Notes: a model not told the origin generated them from the sequence alone. Numbered from the stretch's first letter, positions 11,430-22,968 are shown. The stretch is DNA of 64,000 nucleotides from Adiantum capillus-veneris (GCA_014529385.2 CM043945.1:155080241-155144240); one strand, 5' to 3'. A program made the numbers and translations.

Positions 11430-11957
11430 GACACACACTGTCATATTTCACAATGCTAGAAAAAACACGGGTCCAATGTATTTTAACCAGTTGAAGTCAT
11501 AAAATCCTAGTTTCATATGGAGCTTGGCTTGAAGAAAACCACACAAAGTTTTAGTGTAAATATAGGCAAAAGCAACAATTTTGACCAAAAAATTGGAAGA
11601 ATTTAAAGTTTGCCCTTATTTTCTTTGGTTAGGGAAAATCTATTTTTCTAGCCTTGGCCTATGAGAGAGAGAGAGAGAGAGAGGGTTGCCTTTCATAGGT
11701 GCAATGTTCTGGAAAAGTGTGAACTTACATTTGTTTTGCTCTGAATTTAAAAAATGCAAGGAAAATTCTCATAACTTTTGACAAAAGATAGTGTAAATAC
11801 TACAAATTAGGTATGTAATGCAAATTCTCCTTTTCCAAAACCCATTAGGAGAAATAGCGTAATGTTTAAAAAATGTTTTCTATATAGGTATGTAATGACG
11901 AGTCTCACAAAACCTTGAAAAATTTGTAGGTGGAAAATATCCACAATTATTTAAAAA

Positions 11958-11994
<37 letters not shown>

Positions 11995-12040
11995 CCTTCC
12001 CCGTAACCCTAGCCTCTGATGGTCGTCTTCTTTAACATGG
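11430..12040. other. No gene recognised
   Basis: AT-rich sequence with short GA and CT runs (11,663-11,683, 11,958-11,982) and no convincing frame or terminal repeat. Confidence 0.5.
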
Positions 12041-12479
12041 TTTCTCAACCTCCCTTGGGCGAGGGGCCGCCCTGTGGGAGGGCCGCCAACAAATAACTAT
12101 GCTCCAAACAGGGCTCGTCACCCCTGTTTGCGACAGTATGCCTAGCCCTGCCTGAGCGAGATTGTGCCTCTCTGCCTCCTACCCCAGCTCCAACCCCCGA
12201 CTCTCTAAACCTGCAATAGTCTAGCCAACAAAGTATTGCCTTGAAGTGAGCCTTGCTGCGACAGTCTGGCCAAGAAGTGTCACCCTTTGACCTTGAAGTG
12301 AGCCTTGAGCTCCAGCAACATCCCCAAGTCCCACCATAAGAAGTGACTCTCTGCAACAGTCTCGCGTCCACCTTAGGAAACAACTCTCTGTAACAGCCCC
12401 GAGTCCCACCACGCACACAAGCATGGTCACTCGGGCTTTGTCTCGTAGCAAACTCACCTTTGCCCGGGTCATGGCAACA

Positions 12480-12888
12480 CCCCCAAAGATAGACATCACT
12501 GGCCGCCTCCAAAATGAAGTTTAAAGACTCCGCAAGGAGAACAACGAGCTGAATTAGATAATTGTCTCCATTGAGGCTCGGCTCACCACAACGGAGAACA
12601 GCAAGAAGGAGATGGTAGAACACATGGAAGCCAAGCTCAACAACAAAGGCAGAAGTGAAAACCACCCTCACAAAGACTGTCAAGAATCAAGTGCAAGAGG
12701 TCTTCTCAAACAAAGTTGAAGCCCGTGTGGCATCCACGCTATGCAAACGACAAAAACAGGAGGATATTGCCCTCAATGTTCACATTGGCAGGCTTCCAAG
12801 CGATTGGAAAGGGGATGGGGGCCTCAAGTTCCTCGAGTCCCTTGCCTGCATCCAAGCAGAAAAGTCACATAGTTCCTTTCGAAGGTAG
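12480..12888 (+). pseudogene. Decayed coiled-coil ORF, possibly LINE ORF1-like
   Basis: A plus-strand frame with two stops encodes a heptad-like stretch (RLRKENNEL, then IEARLTTTENSKKEMVEHM) and, after a frameshift near 12,655, continues as KTVKNQVQEVFSNKVEARV and LNVHIGRLPSDW. A coiled coil followed by an N-V-x-I-x-x-L-P segment recalls the coiled-coil plus RNA-binding layout of LINE ORF1 proteins, but this is only a resemblance. A longer frame on the opposite strand (12,045-12,683) is rich in Cys, Gly and Ser and looks like a shadow. Confidence 0.35.
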
Positions 12889-13250
12889 TCATGGAAGTAC
12901 CATGATAGTATGAAGGCTCTTTAGGTACTCTGGATCTTTGAAAGAGTTTAGAATACCTCGCAAAGGTAGTCTTGAAAGTACCATGCGAGCTTAAATGGGT
13001 TCTCTAGGTACTTTGGAGGTAGAAAAAGTTCATAGAGTTCCTTTCAAAGGTAGTCATGGAAGTACCATGACAATAAAGAGGCTCTTTAGGTACTTGGATC
13101 TTTGAAAGAGTCTAGAATACTTCACAATAGTAGTCTTGAAAGTACCATAGATTTCTTTTCAAAGGTAGTCATGGAAGTACCATGATAGTAAAGAGGTGCT
13201 ATAGGTACTTTGGAGGTAGAAAAAATCATTGAATACCTCACAGAGATTAC
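12880..13250. repeat. Left subterminal repeat array
   Basis: At least six imperfect copies of AAAGGTAGTC(A/T)TGGAAGTACC alternating with TTTAGGTACTTTGGA-type units. The motif AAGTACC and its reverse complement GGTACTT recur every 30-60 bases. Confidence 0.75.
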
Positions 13251-13295
13251 TTTGATGGGTTTTACTTTGAAAAAAGTCTGAGCCTCTATTGGGTT

Positions 13296-15007
13296 TTGTT
13301 TTTTCTTGCACAAGATGAGCTTTACAAGAGGTTCCAAATGCAATATCCACACATCAAGATCTCACTCAGATGTTTTGAGGGATTGAAACGTTGGTTTGTT
13401 CGTAAGTTGAAGGAGTGTTACACGTGCTACTGTATTGCTTCATATTCAAATGATAGATCTCAAGGAAGCATTCAACCACATGAGACACAGTAAGACACGC
13501 ATGCACGACGATGGGTGTGGCTGCATGTGTGCTATATGCTTTCCAAAAGAGGATCCAAGTAAGTGTGAAGCTGCCACGTACACATACACTAGTGTAAGCA
13601 CATTGACTGAAAGTGTGTTATGTGAAAAACCAATGGACTCCGCATTTCATAAGTTGCCTTGCTTGAAGGGAGAATGTCCTTAATGTGGGTCAAAGAGATT
13701 AATGCTTTGTCCAAATGAAACACTTGAAAGTGCAGCCCAAATTTTGGTTAAGGTGTTTGAAGACGTTGCCTCAACCCATTCTCAAGGCAAGAAGCGCAAG
13801 GATCTTCTAGTGAAGGAAATGGGATGCAAGGATCTCACAACTTTTCTTCAAAATCATCTGACCACTTACATCCGACAAGAATTTTATTGCCTGGTGGTAA
13901 TCTCAGCATTTCAAAGATTGCATTCATAGGTTTCCTAGAGATGTAGTGGTCTCTGTTATTGACTTTGCGGAAAATTACTCATTTAAGGAGCAAAATGAAA
14001 TCCATTCAATGCATTGGTACTCTTCACAAGTCACCATCTTGGTGCACATTACATACATTCGAGACGAGAAAGACCAGGTGTTAAAATATACACATTTTTA
14101 CATTTCTGATGACAAAGATCATGACACGCTCATTGTGCAACATTGCTTGCAACTGCATAGTGTTTGGCTTCAAAATCAGGGATTCAACTTCTTGACGCGG
14201 CAATGGGTGTGGTCAGATGGATGTGCTGCTCAATTCAAGTAATCTAGACCGTTCTTCTTCATGTCAAGGTATGCCAGGTTTTATTCCATCTCTGATGAAA
14301 AGTTTCCAAAAATTTGTTTCTGCCCAGCATTGAAGGTGGGTCATTGTTTTAAGTACTATGGTTTGAATGGCATTGAAATGCTGTGGAGTTTCTTTGCCTC
14401 GGGCCACGACAAAGGGGAGCATGATGGAGCATGGACAATTGTTAAGAGGGCTTTAACACATGAGCAGTTAAAGGCTGATGCATGGCACATGAAGTGTGTC
14501 AAGGATGTTGTTGGCTTCTTGAAGCATAAATTTAATGATAAAAGTGGTCACACAGGGGTGAATTGGATTTTTTGGGAGGTTCAAGCAACTGAGGTGCCAA
14601 GGGAGAAGAAGTGGAATTGCAAGCGAGATGAAGGCTCATCATCAATACACTGTGTCAATGGATACTCCAAGAGTGACAAGTGTACGCTCCGTTGCAGACT
14701 TCTCTCTTGTTTTTGTGAATTTTGTATGTCCCAGCGTTGGAGGCGATGCTTGAACAACACACATGTTGAGAACTGGGAGTATCTAACCCTTGAGGCATTG
14801 AATGGTGATAATGCAGAAAGTGAATATTTTAGCGATGACGAAGGATCAGATCTGCCGATGTATGGTGGGCCCCATGACACAACTAGTGATGCTCTATGCA
14901 TCAGTGATCCCTATGCCACCAATGCCAATGAAGATGGAGCTAACTTCTACCTTTTGAGGTACTCACAGGAGAAATATAAAACAACAAGAGATTTGAGTGA
15001 TTCCTAG
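13296..15007 (+). pseudogene. DDE-like transposase-related protein, decayed
   Basis: Four frames join into one protein. N-terminal region with LYKRFQMQYPHIKISLRCF, then a Cys-rich segment ending in LKGECP-stop-CGSKRLMLCPNE. The core carries three acidic motifs: SVIDFAENYSF (Asp), QWVWSDGCAAQFK (Asp) and FFASGHDKGEHDGAWTIVKRA (Asp), with MHWYSSQVTILVHI between the first two and a Cys/His-rich tail. From memory this matches a repeated, mostly unnamed family common in animal and early-plant genomes. The spacing fits an RNase H-like transposase, but that role is inferred. Lesions: TAA at about 13,681, a frameshift near 13,930 and TAA at 14,240-14,242. Confidence 0.68.
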
Positions 15008-15269
15008 GGAAACATACTTTCTATAGGGAGCTATTTGGTTGACGGGTACTATTACAAGCTAGTGGAAGGTGCCGAGCATATCTATTACATGCCTGCTAGT
15101 CAACCAAAAGTGCTTCTTGCATCACACTTGGTTAGATCGATTAAGATACCCTTGGAACCCTTAGAAGGAGATCCACATAAGTTCAAACTCGGTGAATAAG
15201 TATACAAAAATGTGTACAACAGTATGCCAATAGTGATATAGGTTGTTGCCCAAGTAACTCGTAGAAGTA

Positions 15270-15860
15270 CCAATAATTAGCTTCAACGTACCATGCAACT
15301 ATTCCACATGTGGTTTCTGTAGGAGCCTATCATAGGTTTCAAAACCTCTTGTAGGCCTGTCCAAACAAGCACTTGTAAATGCTTTTGTCTACTTGAGTAA
15401 CAAAAGTAGCATTTCAATTCTAGAACACAAAGTACCAGTTTGCCAGCCTAAAGTACCTTACAGGTAGTTCACAAGCACTTCTATTAAAATATGTAGGAAA
15501 CAAGCACTTCTAAAAGTTTATCTACCGGCCCAAAGTACCTTTAAGGTAGTCCTCAAGTGGTTTCTGTATGTTAAGATATGTAAGTAACAAGCACTTGTAA
15601 AACTTTTTGTATGCCATCCCAAAGTACCTTATAGGTTCTTTATAGGTCTGACAACCAAAAGTACCTTACAGGTAGTTCACAGGTGGAAAATGTCATAAAA
15701 TATGTAGGAAACAAGGACTTGTAAAAGTTGTTGTATGCCAGCCCAAGGTACCTTATAGGTAGTCCTCGGGTGGTTTCTGTACATAAGAATCTATTAAGTT
15801 TTGGTATGCCAACCCAAAGTAGCTTACATTGTAAGTGTCTTAAATTGGGAAACAATAACA
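15270..15860. repeat. Right subterminal repeat array
   Basis: About five to six imperfect copies of a unit of roughly 90-110 bp containing CCCAAAGTACCTTA, AGGTAGTTCACAAG or AGGTAGTCCTC, and AACAAGCACTTGTAAAAG. It shares the AAGTACC core with the left array. Confidence 0.75.
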
Positions 15861-16166
15861 TAATAAAAAAAATAACACTTCAATGCTTGGACACTTAAAC
15901 AATCTTAAACTACTTGAATCATAAAAATAACACTTCAATGTTGGGACACCAAGACAACGCATCTAACCAGTTGGAATATATTACATCTTCATCAATTTGA
16001 CATCAAGTCATTACATGAGTTACAATGAAAAGCAAAATGAAGCCAAAAAATTGGTTTCCACATGGAAATTAGCATATAAATATACAAGGTTCTGGCACGA
16101 GTTTAGTCTAGTTACAAAAGGTACATAAAGGATCTGTCATCCTAAAAAAAGCAAGGGACGTCATCG

Positions 16167-16475
16167 TCACTTGCACTCTATGGGCATGAGATGTGGCCCA
16201 CATAAGTACGCATCATACAATGTCCTTTCAAACCCTTTTGCAATTGCTGTGAATACATACTTGTCGTCATCAGTAGGTTTTGGTTTGCTGAATGTGTCCG
16301 CCAAGGCATGGTGATCTGTAGCATGCTGCCACCCTTGTAGCCAGGCCTTTAGATCTTTTGACAAGTATTGGCTGGAGTGGTGCTCAATACCAAGCACTGA
16401 TACTGGGTTAACCGCACCGCCCTCTAGCCCGGCCTGAGAGTTTAAAGTTCTTGGTTTTTGAAGCCGAGACCGCAT
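16167..16475 (-). pseudogene. Unrecognised minus-strand exon-like fragment
   Basis: The frame ends at 16,167 with CGPHLMPIECK and contains KAWLQGWQHATDHHALADTF and FERTLYDAYL. A good acceptor (AACTCTCAG) precedes GCCGGGCTAG at about 16,437 on the minus strand, so this may be a last exon. I do not recognise the family. The next 150 bases downstream look like untranslated AT-rich sequence. Confidence 0.35.
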
Positions 16476-16649
16476 GAATCAACCCATTCGGGGAGTCGGA
16501 GGTAAAGAAAACCACAAAAAAAGCATTTTTTTCTTATTATCACTGTCGCCACCAACCCACACTCCCTCTCATTTTTTTTTCCTTCTCGCTCTTCCGCCAA
16601 ACCCCGTAGGGAGCATAAAAGAACTACCTTCTTTCTAGGGTGGGCCGTC

Positions 16650-16830
16650 ATTTTGGTAGTTGTTGCGGGAAGCCGAAATGCTACGTGTTGCTTCCTCTCG
16701 GTGCCGGCTAGGGCGTGCCTTCGACACCTTTTCTTGTTTTGGTGTTGGTGGCGCACGAGCTGGCCGTCTTCTTTGCCGATGGTGTCGATGTCGTATTTTT
16801 CTTCGCTTTTTTTTATTGTGGGTGCGTATA
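16650..16830 (+). repeat. Dispersed repeat, copy 2 (partner at 2.35 kb)
   Basis: Direct repeat of 2,340-2,520 at roughly 70 percent identity by eye. It leads into a long GTGTGTATATGTGAGTG-type degenerate simple repeat that runs to about 17,130. No coding potential shared by the two copies was found. Confidence 0.5.
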
Positions 16831-17284
16831 TGCGTGCGTGCAATGCATGTGTATATATGTGAGTGCGCCGTTTATGCGTGTCAGTGCTCGTGAGTGCATC
16901 TATGGGTGAGTTTGTTTAGGCGTGTGTATATATGTGAGTGCGTGAGTGCGGGTATGTGTTGTTTGTGCGTGCGTTTATGCGTGTATATATGTGAGTGCGT
17001 TTTTGCATGTATAGAGGGTGTGGTGTGTGGGAATGTAGGGGGGGAGAAAACGTGGCCGTAGGGAGAAGAGGGGGGTGAGTGTGTGTGTTTATGTAGGTGT
17101 GTAGTGGGTGTGTGTGTGTGTGTATTATAAGAGAGAGAGATTACGTGATGGTGCCTGCACAGGCCGAGAGCACGAGAGAGAGTGTGGTGGTGCCTACGAG
17201 CTCAAGCACAGAGGGCGAGAGAGAGATAGGGTGGGGTGAGGTGGCAAGGGAGGGAGAAGGTGAGGGAGTGGGGGTATGTGGGTG

Positions 17285-17288
<4 letters not shown>

Positions 17289-17370
<82 letters not shown>
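17289..17370 (+). repeat. (GA)n microsatellite
   Basis: GA run of 82 bases at the end of a GT-rich tract (16,800-17,130). Arg-Glu frames across it are artefacts. Confidence 0.98.
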
Positions 17371-17372
<2 letters not shown>

Positions 17373-17509
17373 TCCGTGATGTTGCGCCTTTGGGCGGCTC
17401 CTGGCCGACAGCGAGCGAGGACAGCCTATGGTAGACCAAGAGGTTATGGACAGGGCATGCCAACGATGGTAAGACAGAGATACACTTGCTTAGACAATAG
17501 GCCCTTGCT

Positions 17510-18400
17510 TTAAATTCCAAGAAGCGCATTGGGTCAAGGATTGCCCCTATGATAGGCCAGGCTTGGTGTAGCCAAGGGCTTGCCATATTAACCATATTAG
17601 TTGAGATTTCCCTAATTCTCCACCCATCCAACCTATATTGGAGAAACCACCATCTAAGAGTATGAGGAAGTGAGGTGTACAAAATGGCCTAAGCAGTGCC
17701 TGAAAACCTAGTTCCACAAGGTCTTCACGGAGATGTATGAGGAACACCCACCCAAAATGAAGACCAGGATGATACCTTCGAGATAATGAGAGCAGACTGC
17801 GTCCCTCATGACACAAACCTAAAAGAGAAAGAATCCAAAGTGGAGGAGAGCGGATCCGACGTAGTGGTAGATATATTGTTATAGACGTCCCCTAGAAGTC
17901 GTCAAGACAGCCATGAAAGCTAGACTAGAGGCCAAGAGCAAACTACCAAACGACCTGCAACATTATCTTTTTGCATAGCTGAGGATCAGTGACAGTGAGG
18001 CTTCAGTTTCATAGGATGTGTTGATCGAGCCACTTAGTGATGGTGCTTAGGTTGCTTTCAAAGGGCGTACGTTTTGATGCCCAATTCACCTTCCAAGAGT
18101 TTTAGGCACAAAGAGGAAGAAGAGCCCGACCTGGAACATCGTCAAAAGAATCCACCTCAATACAACCACTCGATGAGGAGTTTGTGACATAGCTTAGGGA
18201 AGAGGTTAGACAGAAATTGGAAATGGAGCCCAACAACTTTGTCAACGATAGCACCACATATAGAGTGGGGTAAAAATGAGGAACACGTTAGCTTCTTCCA
18301 CTAGAGAATTATGAGAAGCAAGCAATGATAGCAATAATTAGACTTTCTTGGTGGGCCTTTGCCGTACATAATCTGATAGATTTTGGAGCACAACCAGTTA
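17510..18400 (+). pseudogene. Heavily decayed LTR-retrotransposon gag
   Basis: A plus-strand frame beginning near 17,505 reads CFKFQEAHWVKDCP, a zinc knuckle (expected CX2CX4HX4C) whose second Cys has become Phe. It is followed by about 800 bases in which short open pieces (EEFVT, LREEVRQKLEMEPNNF) alternate with many stops. The pattern fits the gag C-terminus and protease linker of a Ty3/gypsy element of moss or fern type. No LTRs were found. Confidence 0.45.
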
Positions 18401-18971
18401 CTTGGTTAGTTGGTTGTGATTGCTATCGGCCGGGGTTTTGTTGTGGTGACACAAGAAAATGAGTTAGGCACCAATAATAGCTCATCTTGGGACTTGATGA
18501 GCATTGGGAAGAAGCAAGTTGTGTCCCATAGTGCTCCATTTATGACAAAGGGCTACTAAAGAGGGTAATTGAATGGAGCAAAAGGGTTGCATCTTAAACT
18601 ACTTTGGTAGTTGTTTGTAGATTATACCATTCAACCTAGTAATATCAACCATTTAGTCTCTAAATCGTGGAACCATCCTTGAGACACCCATCTAATTCTC
18701 AATCAAACGTAGTCAATTTTCTTTTATTCAATATATAGGTTGAATTGCCAAACTGTGAGAAAACAAATGCATGTCTATTTGATTTATAGATACGATGATC
18801 GAAATTGAGCATGCAACACTAGTGAGGATATCATATGGCTAAACTAAACTTAAGGAATTTTTACTCAAAAATACAAAAAAACATAAACAGACTATAAAAA
18901 TTAAACTACACTACCGAACTGGTAATGGTGTACAAATGTCCTCCTATCGTGCAAGTTGGAGGACAATGTTT

Positions 18972-19311
18972 GATTAAAGCTACAAAAAATTAATGTGAAT
19001 AGTTAAACATATCCTATTGCAATGAAATGTCAGAGACTGAAACTACAAATTATACAGTGCATGTCATGCAGAGGTGCCATATAAAAGTATGGTGGAGAGC
19101 TGGCACTATGGTCTCTCCAAAAATTATAAGAAACGAAAGTCGTGCCCTGCCCCGTAGCGTTTATGTGTTGCGCCAAGCAAACTCATAGTCGTGGGGTGCT
19201 AGATACAGATAAAAAACCTTGTAGTGTTTTCAAGCTGGAGTCGCACTTGTGCAATTGAAGCATTCAGTTTTGTGAATACATGTCCTCCTTGCTAGACACA
19301 AAACATGCATT
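18972..19311 (+). repeat. Outer inverted repeat, left arm
   Basis: The reverse complement of this 340-bp block occurs at 62,266-62,606. The central 130 bases (19,052-19,185) match with about 6 differences; the sides are less similar. Shared anchors include AATAGTTAAACATATC, GGTGGAGAGCTGGCAC, GTCGTGCCCTGCCCCGTAGC and TTGCGCCAAGCAAAC. It may be a long terminal inverted repeat of an old element that the inner nest interrupted. Confidence 0.8.
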
Positions 19312-19450
19312 AAGAAAAATCCAGGGAATTTGGCATATTGATTAAACTTAAAGAGAAGCATATCTAATTTTATATTCTATGTCGAAGGTTCGCAACATAA
19401 AGAGTTATGGGTGCTTTTCGATAGATTTTTCCTTGTTAAAATTGCACTAT

Positions 19451-19486
19451 CCATTAGGAGATTTTGGAGGTCATTTGGAGGGCCTT
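19451..19486 (+). repeat. Inner terminal inverted repeat, left
   Basis: 36 bases beginning CCATTAGGAGATTTTGGAGG and ending GGAGGGCCTT. The reverse complement is at 49,899-49,934 with only 2 differences, both copies facing inwards. Outside, CTA occurs on both flanks (GCACTA left, CTACTT right), a possible but weak 3-bp target duplication. Confidence 0.7.
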
Positions 19487-19770
19487 ATTGAAGAGAGAGA
19501 AAAGAAGGCGCAGCCAATGAGAAGCAACCTTATGTAACGTATAAACACATGGAAAACAACACAAAAATGAAAGAAAACATTTTAAAATATTGAGTTTTGT
19601 CCCATTTTTGTAAGGTAACTTCCTCGTCTCACAAAGTAGAGCCCACTGCTAGTAGCCATCAAGTTCATGACACCTGACTACTGATTGATAACTAGCTCTC
19701 TCCCTTCATTAAAAGATATCCACTACCTTTATGAGTGGCTTTCAAACCTCATTCTCCCTCCATTTTACCT

Positions 19771-20577
19771 ATGGCTTTGTCTTCTACCCGCCCAAGAAGT
19801 TCTAGAGGTTGCTCTACACTGTCCCCAACTAGCCTCACCATTAGTGTGCCAAGAAGACCATGTAGTAGCATAAGCACTATCTCAATATCAAACTCTTTCA
19901 CTACAGATAATAGGTGGCAAGAGCATAGGATAAGCAAAGGTTCTTGGTTTCTTATGCAGCCAAGAAGGAGAAAAAGCTCAAAAGCAACAAACATATTTCG
20001 TTCTGCATAAAAAGCAAGAGTTTGGATTTCAAAGTGGAAGTTGGTAAGAAGACTGTGAAAGAAGTCTTTGTTCAACATGTTTTCACTCACTCTGATGTGA
20101 TTGCTAATGGCGGCAATGTCTCCATGGTTCATAATCCACGGTGCAACTGTAAGTTAATTATTTAGCACTCCTCTATAAATGTTATCTTACATTTCAAATG
20201 TGAATCTGTTTTTTTCTTCTCTTATCATAGGTATATAATTAGGTTATAGAGATGTTTGTATTTATTTCTATTCTATTACATTCACAGATGTTTATCCTTC
20301 GTCAAATGAGGAATGGGAGCCACTGGAGTGCATTATAGGTCTCATCTCTGTGACCCATGCTCATATTGGAGTCTTGCAATATGCTGGCAGAACTAGCAAA
20401 ATCTTGGCAGACGAGGGTATTTTCTTCTATGACCATTTCTACCAACTCAATCAAAGGAATCAGAGAGGAGTGTTGGTGAAGGTTCCACTACCAACCAATT
20501 GGAACTCCGTGGATTGGCCCGTTCCCGACACAACAATGAGTGAGGCATTGATGAGCAGGCTCTATAGGGATGTTTAG
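19771..20577 (+). pseudogene. Gene A: unrecognised spliced gene of the four-gene element
   Basis: An ATG at 19,771 opens a Ser/Arg-rich N-terminus (MALSSTRPRSSRG). After a one-base frameshift near 19,955 comes a Lys-rich stretch, AAKKEKKLKSNKHISFC, and VGKKTVKEVFVQHVF. The exon ends at 20,148 before GTAAGT. The intron runs 20,149-20,287 and ends TTCACAG; joining keeps the frame. The last exon carries YPSSNEEWEPLECIIG, ADEGIFFYDHFYQLNQRNQ and LPTNWNSVDWPVPD, and stops at 20,575-20,577. I do not recognise a domain. The basic N-terminus would suit a nucleic-acid-binding or nuclear protein, which is only a guess. It lies just inside the left inverted end. Confidence 0.45.
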
Positions 20578-21015
20578 AGGTCTCTCCGAAACTCAGTACC
20601 CACTAAATTGGTGAAACTTGCAAATTTTTGTCCTATTGGTCTCTTCATTGAGTTAATTCATACCTGCAAAGTACATTTTGCTAAAACTATGTTGCTCTGC
20701 AAATCATTTGATTCCCTCTTGTGTGATAAGCTTCTTGATCGAGGGTGGTATATGAAATAAACACATGGCATATGTTGCAAGATTGCTCTTGACACTTTCA
20801 TTGTCAAGCATATGCTTGCGACATAGATATTAATAATCTCCTTTTGGTACAAGCATTCTCACATTGTTAAAGGTTGCTATGTGCCTATGGATCAAGAGGC
20901 AGCAAGTTTGGAAAACAATGCTGTCATGGACGTGGAAGTGGTGGACAAAGACCTAAATCTTATGATAGTAATTACAATAAGGTGGCAATGAAATCTTTTG
21001 TTCTGTTGTCTGTTC

Positions 21016-22968
21016 CTAACCTTGATTTGCAATATTAGCCTCCTCATCTATATTGGCCTCCTCCTCTGGCACTCCCTTATCCTCCTCTGCTTGGCCTAGA
21101 ACCTCTGTTGCATTCCTCGTCTCTAAGGAGCATTTTACATCTGCATTTTTAGGGGCTTGGTCTACTTCACATTGCTCAACCCCAACTTTGGATTCAGCCG
21201 CTCCAACTGCAAAGCTTACCGGTGTCTTTTCCTCAAATATGGGGTCAGTTTGAGGGATTTGGTTTCCAGTGGTGAAAACTGGCCTAACTTCCTCTTCACC
21301 GATCATTGTTAAAGCTATAATATGATCGTCGACAAAACTGTCTTCTGTATCTAAAACTCTTGGGGTTGAAAGAGATAGTAGATGTTGAATCATTGAAGTG
21401 CGGTACCTTTGTAAATATTCTAATGTATAATTTTCCAGAGCATTCTGCAAAATTAGGTTAACTTGTGGTCAATACTTTAATTAATAATAGCACCAAGTTG
21501 GTCCATACCATAGCAAGGAAATACCTTTGACATAAATGGATTCAGAGCAAAAAAACTTTGGAGTATGTACTTTGCATGGAGAAGACATCTCCAACCACAG
21601 GAATTTGGATTTGTCTGATTAGGCACTTTGATAGCTTTAAAGGGGGACTTGTAGAGTTCATGATTTCCACAGAGTTTTCCATAGACATGAAGTAATCTTT
21701 TTACACATCTATGAAAAGTGAAGGTTATTTATTATTAACAATATTTAGGTCATCAAGCATCCCCCAAATAAACACTAAAGGTTTTATCAACACTTACACT
21801 CTTATCTCTGAATGTGTTGCTTGTATGGAGTTGATAGTCCATACCACTTTTTTGTCCTGTTCTATGCATACAAGGCTCCAATGATTATTTGATTCGTATG
21901 GAAACACCAGTGTTGTCACCTAGAGCATTGGACAGTGGACAAACCATCTCTCCAATGTGCCATGAGGGGTGTTCTTTATTTGGAGTGGCACAAACAACTG
22001 TGGATCTAAAATATAAATTTCATTATGGGTTTCTTGAGGGAGTTGGCTCTTTATTAAGCTACAATAAAAAACAAGGATTTAATTAGAGGCCAAGTACCAA
22101 CAAAAAAAGATCTTAAAGGTAGAGAAGAGCACTTACTCTAGGCATACATAAACAATAGAGTCGGTAATTTGTGCATTTGGATCTTTCAATATCCCAATAT
22201 CAACAGAGTCCAGTGCTAGTTTCCTACTACCATCAGCAAGGGGAATGCTTGCTAACAGTCCTTCTGTCATGGAATGTAAAACATCATTGTTTCTTTCATT
22301 TAGGTATGTGGTAAATTGCCCATAATTTCTCCTCTGGGCCTCTTCATCAGCAACAGCAGCAGACTGTATCCTCTTTCACTTCTCTGCTTCAGAGTGACGT
22401 CTTTCTTCTTGCTCAGCTCTGGCTCTGGTGTTCACCTCATGAGTAACCTCATGAATCTCAACCCTTTGAACCCGGCCGCCAGGTGGTATTAGCAGTATAT
22501 CTTTCATTTTGGGATCAATAAACTCATTAGGGATAAGGAGCTTATCGTGTCTCCAACGTACTCTCTTGAGATTCTCACTGTCCTTGTCCATTATTGTCAC
22601 CCGGTGAGCATGAGCAGCAACAATGGTAATATCATTAAAATACTCCAAAAGAAATCTTTTGATGCTTCTTGAAGACACAACAGGGCAACAGCCTTCCACC
22701 TCATTGTACCAGCACATGCTTCCTCACAGATTTGTCTTACTGCTCTTTGGAAAGTAAGTTTAGGGACACAAAGCTCAATACATTTCTAAGCTTTCCTGAA
22801 CTCTCTAAATAAACCCATGTTTCTTTGAATATTCTTCATTCTTGGGCCCTTCAATATCTTCATTGTTTTACCTGAAGTTTTCTTCTTACTAGCAGACCTT
22901 CCACATGCTTTCTTTGCAAGCTCTGGTCCTTTCCCTCCCTTCCTTGTTGTTGCCTTGGTTCTTGCCAT
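21016..22968 (-). pseudogene. Gene B: histone H3-like domain fused to Ulp1/C48-like protease
   Basis: Four exons on the minus strand (22,968-22,137; 22,058-21,798; 21,708-21,525; 21,444-21,016), all with GT-AG introns and matching phase, about 568 codons. Residues 1 to about 140 are histone H3-like: start MARTKATTRKGGKGP, Lys-rich tail, GLFREFRKA, KLTFQRAVRQI, then CLQEASKDF and AAHAHRVTIMDKD. These line up with H3 REIRRYQ, LPFQRLVREI, ALQEA and AIHAKRVTIMPKD. An Arg/Glu-rich linker follows. Exons 2-3 carry a C48 core: NNHWSLVCIEQDKKVVW (His), INS where Asp is expected, and VPNQTNPNSCGWRC (Gln, Cys). C48 enzymes cut SUMO-like modifiers or polyproteins. Lesions: TAG near 22,785, a frameshift near 22,650, TGA near 22,376 and TAG near 21,900. 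A decayed fusion gene. Confidence 0.75.

Larger units (their letters stand above)
12880..15870 (+). mobile_element. DNA transposon with DDE-like gene and subterminal repeat arrays
   Basis: A decayed transposase-like gene (13,296-15,007) is flanked on both sides by arrays of short repeats sharing an AGTACC/GGTACT core: left at about 12,880-13,250 and right at about 15,270-15,860. Such subterminal arrays are typical transposase-binding regions of cut-and-paste elements. Exact ends and target-site duplication were not resolved. Confidence 0.6.

Noticed and set aside
12045-12683. 212-codon minus-strand ORF
   Set aside because: Odd Cys/Gly/Ser/Trp-rich composition without motifs; the plus strand carries a better coiled-coil frame over part of it. 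Treated as a shadow.
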